This document shows positions 63,251 through 64,000 of a DNA stretch of 64,000 nucleotides, in pieces. The position numbers were made by a program, and so were the translations under genes. This stretch comes from Pistricoccus aurantiacus (GTDB lineage Bacteria > Pseudomonadota > Gammaproteobacteria > Pseudomonadales > Halomonadaceae), in assembly GCF_007954585.1 (NCBI RefSeq), contig NZ_CP042382.1:1488001-1552000 (forward strand). Direction: 5' to 3'. The notes under the pieces were generated by a model. It saw nothing but the letters and a program-made list of their open reading frames with translations, ran no database searches and was not told the origin of the DNA. The stretch's first letter is position 1. Each line of letters starts with the position of its first letter.

Positions 63251-63586
63251 ATGAAAACGTTGCGCATAATGATAGGGATAATGCTGATACCGGTGCTGAC
63301 GAGCCTGGTGATGCCGTTGGCGCTGGCCCGAGACGACGCCTGGCGCGACCTGCACGAGCGGGTGCGCGCCGGTGAGCTGGTGGGGCTCTCCAGCGTGCTG
63401 GACTGGCTGGATGCACATTATCGGGGCGAAGTCGTGGAGGTGGAGCTGGAGTACGAAGACGACGAGCCCATCTACGAAGTGGAAATGCTCGGCGCCGAGG
63501 GACAGCTGGTGGAATTCGAGTTCGATGCGCGCAGCGGTGAGCTGATCGCCATCGAAGGCGTCGATGTCGAGGCCATGAAGCGATGA
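63251..63586 (+). CDS. Secreted PepSY-domain protein
   Basis: A 111-residue protein with a signal peptide (to about residue 26, ALARDD) followed by a single PepSY domain: WRDLHERVRAGELVGLSSVLDWLD, VVEVELEYEDDEPIYEVEML and FEFDARSGELIAIEG. Such small PepSY proteins often sit next to two-component systems. The response regulator gene starts eight bases after its stop, so the two are probably co-transcribed. Confidence 0.85.
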   Translation: MKTLRIMIGIMLIPVLTSLVMPLALARDDAWRDLHERVRAGELVGLSSVLDWLDAHYRGEVVEVELEYEDDEPIYEVEMLGAEGQLVEFEFDARSGELIAIEGVDVEAMKR

Positions 63587-63593
63587 CGGCACA

Positions 63594-64000
63594 ATGAAGA
63601 TCCTGCTGGTGGAAGACGACCAGGCCCTGGCGGAAGTCCTCGGCGAAAGCCTGCGGGAAGCCGGCCTGCTGGTAGAATTCGCCGCTACCGGCGGCGAAGC
63701 GGATTTCCTGATTAGCACCGAGCGCTACGACGCGGTGATTCTCGATCTGGGTCTGCCGGACGGCGACGGCACCCGCTGGCTGGCCCAATGGCGGGAGCGG
63801 AGCATCGAACTGCCGGTGCTGGTGCTGACCGCCCGGGAGCGCTGGTCCGACAAGGCGGCGGGATTTTCCGCCGGCGCGGACGACTACGTGACCAAGCCCT
63901 TCGAAACCGCCGAGGTGCTGTTTCGTCTGCACGCCCTGGTACGCCGAAGCCATGGTCACTCACATCCGATACTGACCAGCGGCGACCTTCGTTTCGATAC
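63594..64000 (+). CDS. OmpR-family response regulator, 5' part (continues past the window)
   Basis: The window ends inside this gene. The receiver domain is complete: acidic pocket LLVEDD (Glu8, Asp9, Asp10), phosphoacceptor Asp in AVILDLGLPDGDG (about residue 51), Thr in VLTARE and Lys in VTKPFE. The linker and the start of a C-terminal DNA-binding domain follow. It is of the PmrA/QseB-like type by sequence style; a sensor kinase probably lies downstream. Confidence 0.92.
   Translation, partial: MKILLVEDDQALAEVLGESLREAGLLVEFAATGGEADFLISTERYDAVILDLGLPDGDGTRWLAQWRERSIELPVLVLTARERWSDKAAGFSAGADDYVTKPFETAEVLFRLHALVRRSHGHSHPILTSGDLRFD

Overview
The window looks like chromosome of a halophilic or marine gammaproteobacterium, most likely Halomonas or a close relative (Halomonadaceae). 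The reasons are GC-rich coding DNA, acidic proteins, a TRAP transporter, a BCCT carrier, a FabY-type ketoacyl synthase, and two alpha-glucosidases of the type described from Halomonas sp. H11. The species is inferred, not proven. No rRNA, tRNA, CRISPR array, prophage or insertion sequence was recognised.

Layout. 0-4.6 kb: 3' end of polA, then a less GC-rich islet with two convergent ebo-type genes (alkaline-phosphatase-superfamily enzyme and UbiA-like EboC) in AT-rich DNA. 4.6-8.4 kb: fbpABC ferric iron ABC importer. 8.7-11.8 kb: a TRAP importer for an organic acid. 11.8-18.2 kb: an alpha-glucoside locus with a ScrY/LamB-type porin, a LacI-family repressor and two tandem GH13 alpha-glucosidases. 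18.4-21.6 kb: ftrABCD ferrous iron uptake. 21.8-24.6 kb: tmcA and an XRE-cupin regulator. 24.8-31.2 kb: an amine-related region with a SnoaL-like protein, FAD amine oxidase, BCCT carrier, LysR regulator and gamma-butyrobetaine-hydroxylase-like dioxygenase. 31.3-34.4 kb: App1 phosphatase, PfpI, Dps and Usp stress genes. 34.4-37.4 kb: an SGLT-type symporter paired with a Tat-exported sugar-binding protein. 37.7-47.8 kb: glycerate kinase, lipoproteins, HIT protein, TauE exporter, entericidin-like lipoprotein, a voltage-sensor-like membrane protein, thioesterase, AtoE carrier, MATE pump and porin. 48.2-64 kb: YfhL ferredoxin, coaD, fabY, a NeuD-like acyltransferase, a TrmB-like methylase, PACE and SMR efflux pumps, dacB, dgkA, glnE, ilvE, aroQ, a GltS-type carrier, a K+ channel, PepSY proteins and the start of a two-component system.

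How it fits together. The clearest regulatory signal is the 14-mer CTTAATCGTTTAAG. It is a LacI-type palindrome with a central CG. It lies upstream of both the porin and the first alpha-glucosidase, and a compensated variant (CTAAATCGTTTTAG) lies upstream of the symporter/binding-protein operon about 19 kb away. This suggests one alpha-glucoside regulon: outer-membrane porin, inner-membrane uptake, then cytoplasmic hydrolysis. The two hydrolases differ at the residue after the nucleophile (Thr versus Val), which in related GH13 enzymes separates alpha-1,4 from alpha-1,6 preference. Both iron operons carry Fur-box-like sequences.

Most of the rest is ordinary core metabolism. The best candidates for something undescribed are the symporter plus ABC-type binding protein pair, the small ORF in front of eboC, the pore-less voltage-sensor-like protein, the PACE-SMR operon, and the 17-bp duplication that creates a mini-ORF at the ftrB start.
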